Below the pieces are notes generated by a model. That model searched no databases. It was given only the letters and a program-made list of their open reading frames with translations, and had not been told where the DNA came from. Below are positions 36,107 through 48,693 of a stretch of DNA of 64,000 nucleotides, piece after piece. This DNA comes from Klebsormidium nitens. Its lineage: Eukaryota > Streptophyta > Klebsormidiophyceae > Klebsormidiales > Klebsormidiaceae. The stretch spans positions 1 through 64,000 of the forward strand of contig DF237178.1 of assembly GCA_000708835.1 (NCBI GenBank). The letters are read 5' to 3'. Every line of letters starts with the position of its first letter. The stretch's first letter is position 1. The translations under genes and the position numbers were made by a program.

Positions 36107-39100
36107 TCAAAATGTACAAAGAGCGTGGGCGGTGTGCCAAGTTGTGACCTTTCTCTTCAAGAGACCTCTGATAAGCACGGCGCAGCGGCTACGTACCAAC
36201 GTTTTATACAGCCGCGTGTAGCGCGCGCGCGTCCCGTCCGGCGTCCGCGCCATCGCCAGCTGGACCAGGTCCGGGGGCACGTGCCCCAGGGTGTGCTTAA
36301 TCTGGTCCATATCCATCCCCCCCAAAACGCCGGGGACCGGTAACACCGCCACTTTCCCGTTCCCGCTCTGCACCGCCAAATCCAGCTTGTCGTTCGCGCC
36401 ACACTTCACGACCACCGGCTCCGTCACCCCGTTGCTAAACTGGACGACGCTCCACTGGATCGCCTGCATCCCGTCCCCCCCCCGGGTCGGCTGCGGATCC
36501 TCCCCCCCGGCGGGAGTGACATCTGCGTTGTTCGCGGTGCTCCCCTCGGACGACGAGACCTCCGGGGGGGGGTCGGGCGCCGCGTCCGGGAGCTCCTCCC
36601 GCGCCGCCTCGATGCACTCGTCCACGACCGCGCGGTCGGCCGGGGCGAGGGCCCCCGACTGCAACACCAGCGTCTCCAGCTTCGCGCTCAGTGCCCGGTG
36701 GTTCGCCCCGGGGGACTGCAGCGCTTCCGTGACCACCGCCTCGAGCCCGATCAAGAGCTCCTCCAGCAGCGCGAGCGAGTCGATGCGCGTCTGTTCCGCG
36801 GAGACCTCGTCGAGCCGGCGCAGCGCGAGGGTCGCGTGGGCCGGGGGGAGGAGCGAGGGATCCCCCGCGATCTGGTGCCGGATGCGTTGCCGGCGGTGCT
36901 CGATGGTCTCGAGCCCCGCACGCAGGCGCGCGATTGCGGGCAGGTCCTCCGCCTCCTCGGACGCAAGCGTCCCCGCCAGGTCCTCCAGGTGCTGCGACGG
37001 GGAAAGCAGAAAACGTTAGCTATGACGTCAGGGGTAGGATCACAACATGAAGGCCTGGAAGCCGTTGTTTTTGGGTGGCAGATGGACAGAAAACTGCCTG
37101 ATCCAGTAACGCCAACCCGTATTTACCACCGAGAATCCCGTGTCAACCATGCCCACCTCTAGTTACGCCTCATACGCCTCAAGGGCGCAGTTGCTCACAG
37201 ATGTCCAAGCTCTTCTCTCAGACACTCGCACTGGCTCCACCTGGAAATGTTCAGCTTCTACCTCTCCAGGCATTCTTGAGAGCCGCCTGTACTGCTATTT
37301 TCCTCAAAGTGCAAGGGCAGGACATTACCACACCCACCTCTAGTTGCGCCTCGTACACCTTGAGCGCGTAGTCGCTCAGCAGCTGTCCGAGCGCGTCCGA
37401 ACTCCCCAGCACCGTCACGCCCAGGCCCGCCATCCAGCCCTCCATGATGGCCGCCGTCAGGACGTCCGTTTCGGACGGCTGCCCGTTGAACCCGGTGATA
37501 TTCAGGAACTCGAAGTGGTCCGCGATCCAGCTGCGCAGGCGGGACGTGAGCTCGCCCGCGAGCGTGTGCGCAAACAGGGCCGCCATTGCCTGCGGGGTTT
37601 TCAAATTCGGGGGTTTGGGGTTGAGGTTTGCGATGTGGGGTAGGGTTTAGGGTTGAGGCTTGCGATGTATGGGGTAGGGTTTAGGACTAGGTTAAAGGAT
37701 TCTGAGACTTGTTGATGCCGGCGAGTGGTAGGTGCACGAGTTGGGTGCCATCGCTATGAAGAGGTGAAATGCGGCCCAACGGCCAGTGTGTGCGCAAAGA
37801 GGGCATGCCTCGCCTGCAAGGCTAGCAGATTTGTGTCGGAAAGGTTTCAGCCGTTTGATGAGGTAACAAGCCAGAGAATTGTAGGAATAGGGCTGGCGCC
37901 CGTCCTCGCCATTGAACTTTCAGACCTCACAGAAGTTTGAAGGCGTCAGGAGAGCCAGCAAATCAATGCCCCGTCAGGGGCGCCGTCGGCTGCGCAGGCG
38001 CTGAGGCGCTGTGGTGTCAAGTATCTGGGCATATTCCAAGATCCGCAAACATTCTTGAGGAAATTTGCCCCATCGTTTGCAGCAGCGGCAGGGCTCAAGA
38101 AAATATGCAACCAGATATTGAAAGACCGAAGCGTTGGCGAAATCACGATCTAGACTGTCAACATCTGCGGGACTAAGGGAGGCGATGTCGAACCAGACTC
38201 CTAGCCTGCTTACTCCGACCCCGGAAACCTGTTCGCTCGGGCCCAACCTGTTCACTCCAAAGATCCGGTGCCGCTACCGCACCTTCTTTTTGGTCGTGAG
38301 TTTGCACACAGCCTGCTTGACCTTCTCCAACTTACACAACCGGGAACTCGCAAGATCGCATAATCCTACACCCAGAAGGGGAAAAAACCCTAACCACTAT
38401 CAATCACCCACCTTGTTTCCGGTCGCGTAGATGCGTGCGTCCTGCTTGACCTGCTCCGCCTTGCCCTCCGCGAGATGTCCCCCCTCCGCCTCCACCTTCT
38501 TCTCTCTGTTGAAGCCGAAGCTCTTCTTCTTCTTGAGCACCGGCCGCACATGGACGTCGATTCGGAAGCCCTCCGTCGGAACGAGCGCCCCTGCAGACGC
38601 TATTCGCAATCAGGCTCTTCCAATGTTCGAGTGCATGTTGCTGGCTACGCGTTTTTAGTGTGAAGGGAAAAAAACGATGATCTATAGACAGAGACCAAAT
38701 TCATAACTCGTTTCAGCTGCCGGAATTTGGAAGTCGCATAAAGCTTGGGCTGAAAAGACTGTGAGCCACACATTTGACCTGCAATGATGATCCGTTGATT
38801 TGTTCTCATGAGAGCTTGTACCAACATCAGTGCTTGGGACATGGACAGACATCGGAGCAAAGTGGACCTCGTAAATGGGCCACTTGCTCTCTTCGAATTG
38901 ACAAAAGTAGTACAGGATAACCTGTGCTGAAAGGCATCTTTCCAACCCACAAAACACTTGGACGCACCAGTGGGAGTGTCCGGCGTTCCCGCGTCGGCGG
39001 CCGAGAAGTCGGGGACAGCGAGGAAGCGCTCGAGGGGCGCCGCAGCCGCGTCTTTCAACTCGGGGGACTGCTGGATGAGGCTCCGGATGTAGAGGATGCG

Positions 39101-42100
39101 GACGCGCGCAACGAGAACCGTGTCGACGCCCGGGAGGGAGGCGACCCGTTCGAGGAACGCAAAAGTTGACGCTCGCAGCTCTGCGAAAAGATCGTTCTCA
39201 GAATTTTAAAGTCTCAGCCTTCCAAGAGGACGCACGCAAAGAAAATGATTTCCATGCATGAGATCCGTAAACGGAAGGCGAAAGTCAAAATGCATTCATG
39301 GAGGCGGGCTTGCGCCAAGGTACAAGAGAAGCAGGTCGGCTTGAGTGAAGCCTTCGAAAACGAATTGCGCATAGGCGTTGTAATGCACGCGTGCTCTTGT
39401 CAGCAGGCGAAAGGTAGATTATTATCCCCTTATCAAGTTGCGGAAATCCCCTGAAAGCAAAGCCTTAACTTGTGGATGAAATCTATCAAAAGGCGGGATC
39501 AGGCGAAATCTATCAAAAGGCGGATTCAGGCGACAGTGAGAATTCTGGCACTTGGAACTACTCGAAAAAAATCTTGAGATTGTGCAATCGGCACCTCGAA
39601 GTTTAGATTGGAGATCGACTATTTCAAGGGTTCCTACCATCAGCAGTTAGAAGCAAGAAACCTGTAATGGTTGCAAACGGCCACATCGTTTCGTTGTGTT
39701 TTGAAATGGCCGGCGGAAAATGGTTTGCTTATGAACACGAGCACAGAGGGATTTGGAAAAAGTTAAATAGTATCCAAAAGGAGGGAGCACGTTTGGTATC
39801 CAGACAACAGTGCCCCTCACCTGCGAGCATTTCGTGTTCCCGTGCACTCCCCGCCTTGATGACGGCCGCCAGCACCAGCATCAGCAGCTTATTCACACCG
39901 TCCGCCCGCTCCCCCTCCGTCCCAAACGCATCCACGTCGAACGAGTCCAGCTGGACGCACAAGTACTCGCCAGCTGGCGTCGTCTTTATCGTGCTCTTCG
40001 GCGCCGGCAAACTCTTCGCGCTCGCCGACGGCGTCAACGGCCGCCCCGACGACGACGCCACCGCCGCCTGCCGATCGTTACCGCTGCCGCTGCCGACACC
40101 GTTACCGACCTCTTCGAACTTCGTGTCCGACCCCTCGATGATCCGCCGGAGCTCGATCGACGACGGTCGATAAGACGGCCGGCCCGTCTTTGGGACTTCG
40201 TCTTTTGCCTCGCTTAGCCAGTCGCCGTCCTCCTGCTTGGCTTGCGACTCGGCCTCTGCTGCCGTTAAGCGCTCAAAGAGACGCTCGTTCTCTTGGTGAA
40301 GCCGTTCGATGAGCTCGTCCCGCTTCGCGAGCTCTTCGTCGAGCTTGGACTTGACGAGGTCGTCCGGGGGGGGTGGTTCGACGGTCTTTTTGGGGGGGCC
40401 GTGTAGGGAGGCCATGGCGAGGCACGTGGTGGCCTCCGCTAGTTGCGCCTCCAGCTGGGTGACTTGTTGCTGCAGGACGGAACATTTAGATCATCGAAAG
40501 GAGGAGGGAAGCAACGATCCACAAGCACAATGCATGAAGGCTGTAAGAGCGTCCGAGTATCGAGGACCGGTTCATCCGTGAAATCTGTCGAAGAAGACTC
40601 CGTTCACAGTTGCAAAACGATACCTTGCGCTTCAGCTGCGTGTCAGTGGCGGCTCCGAATCGTTGCAGAGCAAACTCTCCCAAAGATCCCCCCATTCCGT
40701 TTGGCAATCACCGTTCCATAGTATACTCAAGAGTTGAACTATTCGGCTCTTAGACCTGACTCAAGTGGCATCATCAGATTTTCCTTCCAGGTCTCAAGGC
40801 AGAATTCCCCCACCTGCAGCAGCACGACCTTGCGCTCCCGCACTGCCTTCTCCTGCGCGAGCCGCGCCGCGTGGCCCTCACTCATGGCCGCCAGCTCGTT
40901 GCGGTGGTCCTCCTCGACCTCCCGCTTCTGTGCGGCGATGTGCTCATACGCCGTCTCCAGCTGCGGGGGGGATCGTGCACTAATTGAAGAAGTGCCAGAT
41001 ATAAGTCGCATTGGAAATTTTAATTGAGCAACGCGACGTATAATTCTTCCTGGTTCCTTGTAGAAGAGTGCAAGCCCAGCTTTTAAAAGCACCGTCTCCG
41101 AATTCCTTGGGTGAGAATCTAACATCTCCTCTCCTGCTCCTCTCGAGCCCGCGGCAGCAATGCAGACAACATGTCTCCGTTCTGTGTCTTGAACAACAGA
41201 CATGCGATGTAAAAAACAGAATGAATGGCCGTTTGTTCAAAGAAGAATCTTCCGCAAATGCTGCACTCTTCTTCCGGACCCTGATATGTCTGAAACGGCT
41301 TGAGGCGCATCTCAAAGCCGACACGCCAATCTTACAACACCCGCGAACCCTGTTGCGGAAACAGAGAGTCATAAGGCCCGCGATCCTCACCTCCCGTGCC
41401 TGGGCAGCCATCTGCGTATGAGCGCGCTCTAGCTCCCGTTGCCGCTCCTCGGCCCGCCGGTGGTCCTCCTCTAGTTGCCGCTTCTGCTCCGCGATGCGCT
41501 CGTGCGCCGCTTCTTGTTCCCGCTTCTGCTCGAACAGCCGGGCGTGGTCGCTCTCTAGGTACTCCTTCTGCTGGGAGAGCCGGTCCAGCTCCGCCTACGG
41601 GATTGGACTCATAAAAGTTAAATAATAAGCGGAGACTATGATAAAGTAAGCACGCACTGGAATGGTGGTTTGTGGATAGAATGGGTATGGCTGCGGAGCA
41701 GGAAGCTTTTGAAATAGGATTTTTTACGGTGGGTGGAGCTTAACGTCATCTTGGCTTATTATTCTTGAGTGTCATCTACGAGGGGACCAACTAACACGAT
41801 GCCGCCCACATTCATGTAAATGAACCCTACAAGCATATTCAGATCGTGAGAATCAGGTCCCCGAGCAGACAAGGCGTTGCCAAATTGGAGTACGCTTAGA
41901 AAGAAAGCCGTTCAGAGCGAATTTCCTGCTCCGTTCGCCAACGCAATCAACTCTTTCAGATCACCAGCACTAGCTACACCACGAGAATCCCGCACAAGCA
42001 CATGAAAACAGTGCCACCAAGGCAAAACTACGAAACAAACATCCGCGAATGATCGCTCTCCAGAAAAATCTTACGGTGAGAAAGCCTCCCCATGCAAAAA

Positions 42101-45100
42101 CGGACTTAGCTTAACCATAAAGAGCAGGCCAAACGGGACTGTCAAACGAAAACGGAAAAATCAAGTGTTGGCACCAACCCGCATTTGTTCCAGCTCCTCG
42201 TCCCTCGCCCGCAGGTCCTCCTGCGCCTGTTGCAGCTCCGCTTGGCTCTCGGCGCCCCCATCGCTCCGCCGCAGCTCCAGCAACTCCCGCTGGAGCTCCT
42301 CGATCTGGGTTTCCTTCTGATAAAGCTCACGCTTCGCCTCGCTCGCCTGGAGGATAACCAGCAGGGTTAGGAGAAGGTTTGAGGAGACGTTTAGGAACCA
42401 CGGCCAGAATGTGCCACGCGGATGGCCTACAGACCCGATCGGCTTGACGCTTTTTGATATCTGTCCAGAGGATGCCCCGTTCACGCTGACTTTGGACGAT
42501 GCCCCCCTCCCTCGGTGCCCATTCTTTAACGAGGGACCACTATTATTACTATGATCAAGACCGTTCTGGACGAGGAATTTCACAGCTACCGCTTGGGAGA
42601 CATGGATTCGAACAAGGAGCGAGGCAAGGAGCAAGGCAGGCTCCCGACAAGATTTCATCGGAGTGGAAAGTGGACCGAGACAAGCGTCTTTTGGTGGGAA
42701 GAAGTGAAATCGAAGGCACAGCATCCGGGCAGGCTACTGATGCTCAATCCTGCGTCCTGGACATGTTTGCAGAGATGATCACATCAACAGGTGCGGAGCA
42801 CAGAGCGTCAGCAAGACTTGGAGCCCCACCATGTCCCGCCACTTCTTAGTGTTCTCCTTGTTCCCGAGTGTGAGTTCCACATTGCGCGCCCGCGCGGCGA
42901 AGCTCAGCGAGTTGGTCGTCTCCTGCACATCGGCCGCCCCTGGACCGACGTTCACCAGCAGCAGCGCCTTGGCCTCTCCACCTGCACGACGAGGGCAAGT
43001 TCGCACCGCTCATGTCTCAACCATGATGTCAATAAGCGCAGACGCCGCAGACACGATAGCAACACAAGAACGAGGTGAAGGAGGAGATTTACGGTGAGCG
43101 CTGATGACTTCGGTGGAAGTGACTTGTTGGAACTTATGCATGTGTAACAGGCAGTTCTCACGGAGACTGGCTGACAGGCCCGAGAAGTGTGCTTTGCGAA
43201 GGACTACCCTAGTAATGCCAGTGTAAGACCGAACAGTGTGCTTTGCAAGGACGAGCCTAGTGATGCTAACAAAAAAGCTCGCAGAGGACTATCCGCTCTT
43301 GAGCAATGGCGTATGGTGAACTTGAGCAAACCATGACAAAGTCTCGTCTCTGGATGTTCGCACGTGCACCTTTGAAACCAAGTGGAGGAAGGCGTCCCCG
43401 CCATATTCTTGTCGATTCCCGTCACCGAACGCGCCAATCTGATAGCACGCACTCAGTCACCAACGAACTTGCTTTTTGGGTCTTCATCCCTCAATCTCCG
43501 TTCGTCTGACATCCCAGAACTCAAAGACACCTTCAAGAAAGCCGAACACCGCGGACCCTCACCTAGGCAATCCGCCATGAGGTGCGTCAGCTTCGAGTTG
43601 GCGTACGGGATCTGCCGCTTCTGCGCCGTGAGCGCCGAGACCACGTCCCCGACCGCGGAGAGCGACCGGTTGATGTGCAGGCTCTCAGTGAGGCGGTCGC
43701 CGCTCGCTTCGCTCTTGCTCAGCCGCTCGCTCCCCGCCATGTCGACCATCACCAGCTTGCTCGTGTGCTTCTCGCCAGTGAAGATGTCTTGGTACGCCAC
43801 GTGGACCATCACGATCCTGCCACGCGGTTCTCAGAATCAGAGGCGATCTTGATCGGAATGGGGTAAGCTTTTGCGCAGACTAGAAACAGACGCTCCAGCC
43901 ATGCAATCCTGAATTTTAGGAACTCCTTGAAGAAAACATAGGCTTTTGTGCATCAAGGGGCGGAGCTTTCGCTCTTGAAAGTTACAGGCCATTGCGATCC
44001 GTTCGTAAACCTTCTGATTTGGTAGGCGAGCGGACGCAACTCAATAATGGAGAGTTCCGTTGGGGACCTTCTTGACAGACCTCGTAACCCAAAGCGCGTG
44101 CAAGCTTGATCCAGAGACGAGCGTTTCAGTGAAAAGAAGGGCCTGAGGGAAGACCGAATCAGGTTCAAAACACTGAAGACCGGAACAGGTTCAATACACC
44201 GAGGATGTAATTGCTGCAGCATAAGTGCGCGCTCACAGATGCGACTTGCTGCTCCGGTCGCCCGTCCTCCCGAACCCAGCCAAGCGCGCCTTGTTAGCGC
44301 TGCGTAGGATGTTTGCAAAATCCCCTGGCGCAGGCACGACCTCCTCAACCACGTCGGTCACGGTGACCGAGCCATCATTCTCGACCCGGATCTCGTGCTT
44401 CTCGGTCGAGGGCGAGTAGTCCGCGGTCGAGGGGCGTCGCCGCGCGAGGAGGTCCTTGATCTACAATTGACGAGAGGGGAGATAAGAGCTTATTGGGGGC
44501 CCGTTCCTCATCGATCCGCACCATGTGAATGATGAACTACGTCTTTGGGGAGGCTGAGGATGGCGAGACACACCCCTGGGAACATCGGGGACAAAGGTCT
44601 GGGCTGAAAGCCTTTGCAGATTTCTGAGAAGGTCGGCTATGAAAGACCTCGAGGTTCTTAGATGCGGACAACAAGGGAACTCATCAGAGAACCAGCGCGA
44701 ATTGCAAACACGTCTTTGTCACAGATCGGTCGAGCAAAATATGTGAATTGGCGACTCGGAAAACAGGTTTTGCAGATACTGCTACCTTCTTCGCGGGCAA
44801 TCCTGGTTGTTCTTTGCTGGCAAAGTTGTAGTCATCTCGAATATTACTCAAGATCCAGGAAAGCACGGGACACCTAGCCTCGAACCAAGGCCTTGCAGGG
44901 CTCACCTGTTCGTTGTACATTTCAAGTATGGAGACACTGAAAATGTACTTGGACGTCACTGCCGTGGTTTCGTTGGACAGATGAAAGAGCTCCTCGAATG
45001 CTCGGTGGAAGAGGCCTCGGTTGTGAGGGGTGCCCTCCTGCGAATGGGAATGAAGTCTCGTTTGCAGGCTAATCCTCGTCTTGACCATTGAAAACGGCGG

Positions 45101-47540
45101 GCGGCACCTCTGAAGTTGAAGAGACTCGTTGCAACAAGTGTTTGCACCAGCCCTTGCGCCAATCACGTCTTATATACCCACGTTAGTCTGGTGGTGGGGA
45201 GCATGGACCGATCTTAGGAGGCCCACTAAAGTTGCAATCGACTGCGAAACTCGTTGGAAATGTAGTGGGCCACCCAAAGCGCTGAAGTTCCGAGGCCAAT
45301 TGAGCGGTTGTGGTGCAGATTATTGGTACATGATGAAAGACAGCACAGAAAACCGCGAACAGCGAAAGCCCGAAGGGGCACCTCAAGCCAGAAACAGCTG
45401 ATCATTTTGGAGTCAACCTCGAAATTGAATTCAACAACCAAAGAACGATCTTTTAATGACCGCTTGGGCCTACTATATGGTCGGTTTCCTCCCCATCAAT
45501 CGAACCTACTTCAAGCTTCAACCTTTTCCCCTTTTTTGTTTTTTAAGGTGCTCGAACCTCATTTCAAATGGGAAAACTATCTCATATATCTCTTACCATA
45601 GTGTAGGTCTTCCCTGCCCCCGTCTGTCCGTACGCCAGCACGCACGCGTTGTACCCGTCAAACACCGACTGCACGACCGGCTGCACCTCCTCAAACAACT
45701 CCGTCTGGTCCACGTGGGGCCCAAACACGCGGTCAAACTCGTAGTCCCGCTTTGGGATTTGGGATCCCCCCACGTTGGTCGCAGACACGCGGACCGTGTT
45801 CTCGTCGGGAAAGCTGCAGGACATGAGGCCTTCGTCCTCGAACTGGGGTCGCACTCGGGCAAAAACGCGGACGTTTCCTGTGGAGACAGAAGGGGCCAGA
45901 GTGAGATCCATGACTTTCAAGATTTCGTAGCCGTAGATGCAAGAGAGAGGCTCAATATGATCCCCTGCAAAACGCATGGGTGCGAGGATCGAAAGCATGG
46001 AGAAGAGGCAGAGCTTTGACTGCTCAAAAGGGTGGGATAGTACGATGCGCACACAACGGGACAGTCAGCGATGCAATATAAAACATATTGGTTCTTGGAA
46101 GAAAAAAGCCAGCACGCCTGTCGATATTTATCGTGACCTACCAGAAGGACGATGTTTGGAACATTTAGCTGGTGTGTCCGACACATGTTGACGCAAAGAA
46201 TGAACCGTCTAAGTCACGTCTGAACATGCTTTTTTCAATTAGTCACGACAACAGAGACACTCTGCAGTTTCAGAAGCCAAACCACTGCTGTGGCCAGGAT
46301 CATGAAATGCAACCTCTTTGGTTCAGGGGTGCTCTGGTTACTGCAATGAAAAAAGCGTGCGAGGATGGTCGGTGCAGGGACCACATCCACATTGTGGTCC
46401 ACAATAAAGCAAGGGGCTCTTGACCTTCCCAGAAAGCTGCCACGCACATGGGGATCTTGCCAATGCCTTGACTTTCCGATATGCCACTATCTTTACATTC
46501 TTGTGCTTCAATTATGTCAACCGGCATTGGGACAGCACCGCAACCGAAGGAGTGTGACTACTGGGGAAAACGTATTACAGGGCAAATTTTAGACAACCTG
46601 TTCAAAAGTGAAGTCACTCAGGTTATGCATCCTACAATTTTGTCCCTCCCAAGATACTGGATGTTGCATTTGCACACAAACGACGCCCTACTTCTGTCCA
46701 GGCCAATTGAAGTGGCTGCCTCTAAAGCAATTTCTCGCTGTATCAAATGGGCCGGTCAAATGTGATGTTCCAGTGGCAGCATTGTGTCAGGGAATCGTGC
46801 GCATCGGTATGCTCTGACCACCTGAAGATCCTGCAAGCGAGACCCCGCACTCTACTTTCTCCTCAATCTTTGCGCAGGCAAGATGCACCTCTACATCTTA
46901 GAATGCTCAAGAAGTGCCAGACTCACAACCGCCACCCAATCACAGCAGGTCGGCCCTCACCTTTGAGCGACATAAGATCGTTGAACAGCTTCCGCTTCTC
47001 TTTCTTGAGCGGCACCAGGCGCGCGTCAGCATCCCGGACACTCGCATCCAGCTTCCGCGTCTTATCCTGCAGCACGACCAGGTACTTGCGCACCCTTGTG
47101 ATCTTGGCATTGCTATATTCCTGTAGATCGCTCGCCTCTTGTTTCAGCTCCACCCACTCCTCCTTTGTCTTGCTCAGCTTCTCCCTGACCCGCTGTACCG
47201 CCTCCACAAATGCAGCGGTGTACATTCTCCTCGCAGAAACCCTCCCCGTCGAGGGGCTCCCAACGCTGCTCCTCCCAGGGCTCGCGGAATGGGTGCTCGC
47301 AGGACTCCTCGCCTCTGAGGGGCTCTGCATACCTGGGGAAAGATTGCTGACGGTGTGCCTGCGCATATGGACCCCGTGGGGGGGCCTTGCGTCGTTGGGG
47401 TCATCTCCCCCATTTCCTCGGTCCCAATGCTGGCCGATGTATCCGGAGCTTGCGGAGCGGCCTATCGGCGCTGGGGGTGGCACATTCACCCGCAGAGTGC
47501 CCTTAGGCACGGCGTAGTTTGTTGAGTTTGAATGGGACAT
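36107..47540 (-). CDS. KAC: KAC-type kinesin-14 (actin-based chloroplast movement), 14 exons
   Basis: Orthologue of KAC1/KAC2 (KCA) kinesins, which in plants organise short actin filaments on chloroplasts and position them in light. Exons in transcript order: 46961-47540, 45597-45877, 44906-45037, 44237-44460, 43563-43816, 42830-42981, 42179-42346, 41391-41594, 40814-40960, 39821-40469, 38968-39180, 38412-38590, 37338-37589 and 36107-36991; 1439 residues. N-terminal Ser/Pro-rich segment and neck coiled coil (about 75-193), motor about 194-535 with VRVFARVRP, P-loop GQTGAGKT (277-284), switch I SSKSH (401-405) and switch II DMAGSER (431-437). Then a long coiled coil, followed by the conserved KAC tail: TTPAGEY, DGVNKLLMLVLAAVIKAG, RVRILYIRSL, GWMAGLG and ARTPDGTRARY. 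The first in-frame ATG (47540, MSHSNSTNY) has A at -3. The end is uncertain: after RLYKTL the reading frame meets a good donor (GTACGT), and the 28 residues beyond it do not match the family. Confidence 0.93.
37146..37215 (-). repeat. Echo of the exon-13 donor (KAC intron 13)
   Basis: CCCACCTCTAGTTACGCCTC and the next 40 bp repeat the live exon-13 3' end at 37332-37400, 180 bp away on the intron side, with about one change in six bases. The donor is retained as GTGGGC instead of GTGGGT. Confidence 0.88.
37617..37683. repeat. 34-bp tandem repeat with telomere-like TTTAGGG (KAC intron 12)
   Basis: Two copies of GGGTTGAGG.TTGCGATGT followed by GGGGTAGGGTTTA (37617-37649, 37650-37683). The plant-type telomere heptamer TTTAGGG appears at the unit junction. 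It lies just upstream of exon 13 on the transcribed strand. Confidence 0.85.
37778..37825 (-). repeat. Echo of the exon-13 acceptor (KAC intron 12)
   Basis: GTGTGCGCAAA.AGGGC followed by GCCTGC matches the live exon-13 start at 37558-37595. The copy is about 217 bp upstream in transcript sense and has lost the reading frame. Confidence 0.65.
38279..38336 (-). repeat. Probable echo of the exon-12 donor (KAC intron 12)
   Basis: ACCTTCTTTTTGGTCG and CCTGCTTGACCTTCTCC resemble the exon-12 3' end (38410-38466: CCTTGTTTCCGGTCG, CCTGCTTGACCTGCTCC), displaced 131 bp. Similarity is partial. Confidence 0.55.
39478..39531. repeat. 27-bp tandem duplication in KAC intron 10
   Basis: GAAATCTATCAAAAGGCGG plus GATCAGGC occurs twice head to tail with one substitution. 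Confidence 0.88.
43180..43270. repeat. 49-bp tandem duplication in KAC intron 5
   Basis: AGTGTGCTTTGC, GGAC.A.CCTAGT.ATGC blocks occur at 43186 and 43235 with several differences. The interval is intronic. Confidence 0.75.
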
Positions 47541-48693
47541 GTTTGCTGGGGTTTCCAAAAGGTTGGGGAAGCTCCCCTGAGACGCAATTGCTAGCTGCAG
47601 CACATTCTGCACATTACTTCGTCTACGATACGGCCAGCGTGCAAATGCGCCTTTATGGTTTCATCATGAATGGCAAAAACATTGCACCTGTGTTGACAAA
47701 GATTTCCATCCTAAGGTGGAATGCTACTGCAATTGCGTTGCGTGGCTGTTTGAGCGCAACACTTAAAATGGACAGAGCGAAATTGGGGGCCGGTCGAAAT
47801 TGTCTGCCTTTGGCATGAGAAACGGACTTAGAAAGCTCTTCCACAGATCATACTGTAACAAGAGCATTGCAGCCCCCATTCTGTGCTCCTTCTAGGCTTT
47901 GTACGCCGCATTGCCATTGAGCTTGCCATGGGACCATCAAAAATTCAAATTTCAGGCGCTCTAGATTTTCACGAGAGGTGCCTCTGTACGAGGTGTCGAC
48001 GATCAGCGATCATTGTGAAGTGAACGCAGAGTGTGAACAGCTGCAAAGCTAAGCCAAGGTACGTACCATTGGCATAAGGTGCTCAAGTTTCAATAGGGAA
48101 ACCATATCCCGGTTCCGTGGACAACCGCGGGGGTTGCACCTATTCCCACCATCCGCTTGGCTAGTGATATGCAATTCGACATTTAGATACCTATCTGATC
48201 GTGGTTACACTCAGTATGATGATGAAGACTCTAAGCTCAAGGTTATATTAAACCCTATTCCCAGCACTACTTGCTCGCCTTAAGACTCTGAATTGGTTTC
48301 ATTGCGAACGTACTCCCTTGACCCTGTTAGATGTCATGTGGGAAAACCCCGCTTCTTTTACAGCGCGGGAGGCTTCTCAAACTTTCTCCAGGACCTTGAA
48401 AGGCAGGGAGCCCGCAAAAATTGGTGAACTTGTACCAGTCCAACAACAGACGTTGAAGTCAGCAGAAGAGGCGTCCTTTCAGCCGCTCCATTTCCTGCTC
48501 TCAGGACGTTGTCAGAGATTGTGACCATTTTTGGAGGGCTGCGAGTCAGGAGATGCTAAACCTGCCTTTGCTGCCGACCCCCTTTTGTAGGAGAAGTGGA
48601 GGTTTCAGTCACCCTTTACACCCTGCCGTTTGGCACGTTGCCTTTTGCTGTCTTGGCATGCTGCAGTAAGTTTAGAAACTACTAGTGGAAAGA
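47541..48693. promoter_or_regulatory. Divergent promoter region, KAC / ATG18
   Basis: 1153 bp separate the two divergent start codons. The interval should carry both promoters. No element was assigned with confidence; the open frames inside it are unrelated to either gene. Confidence 0.5.
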
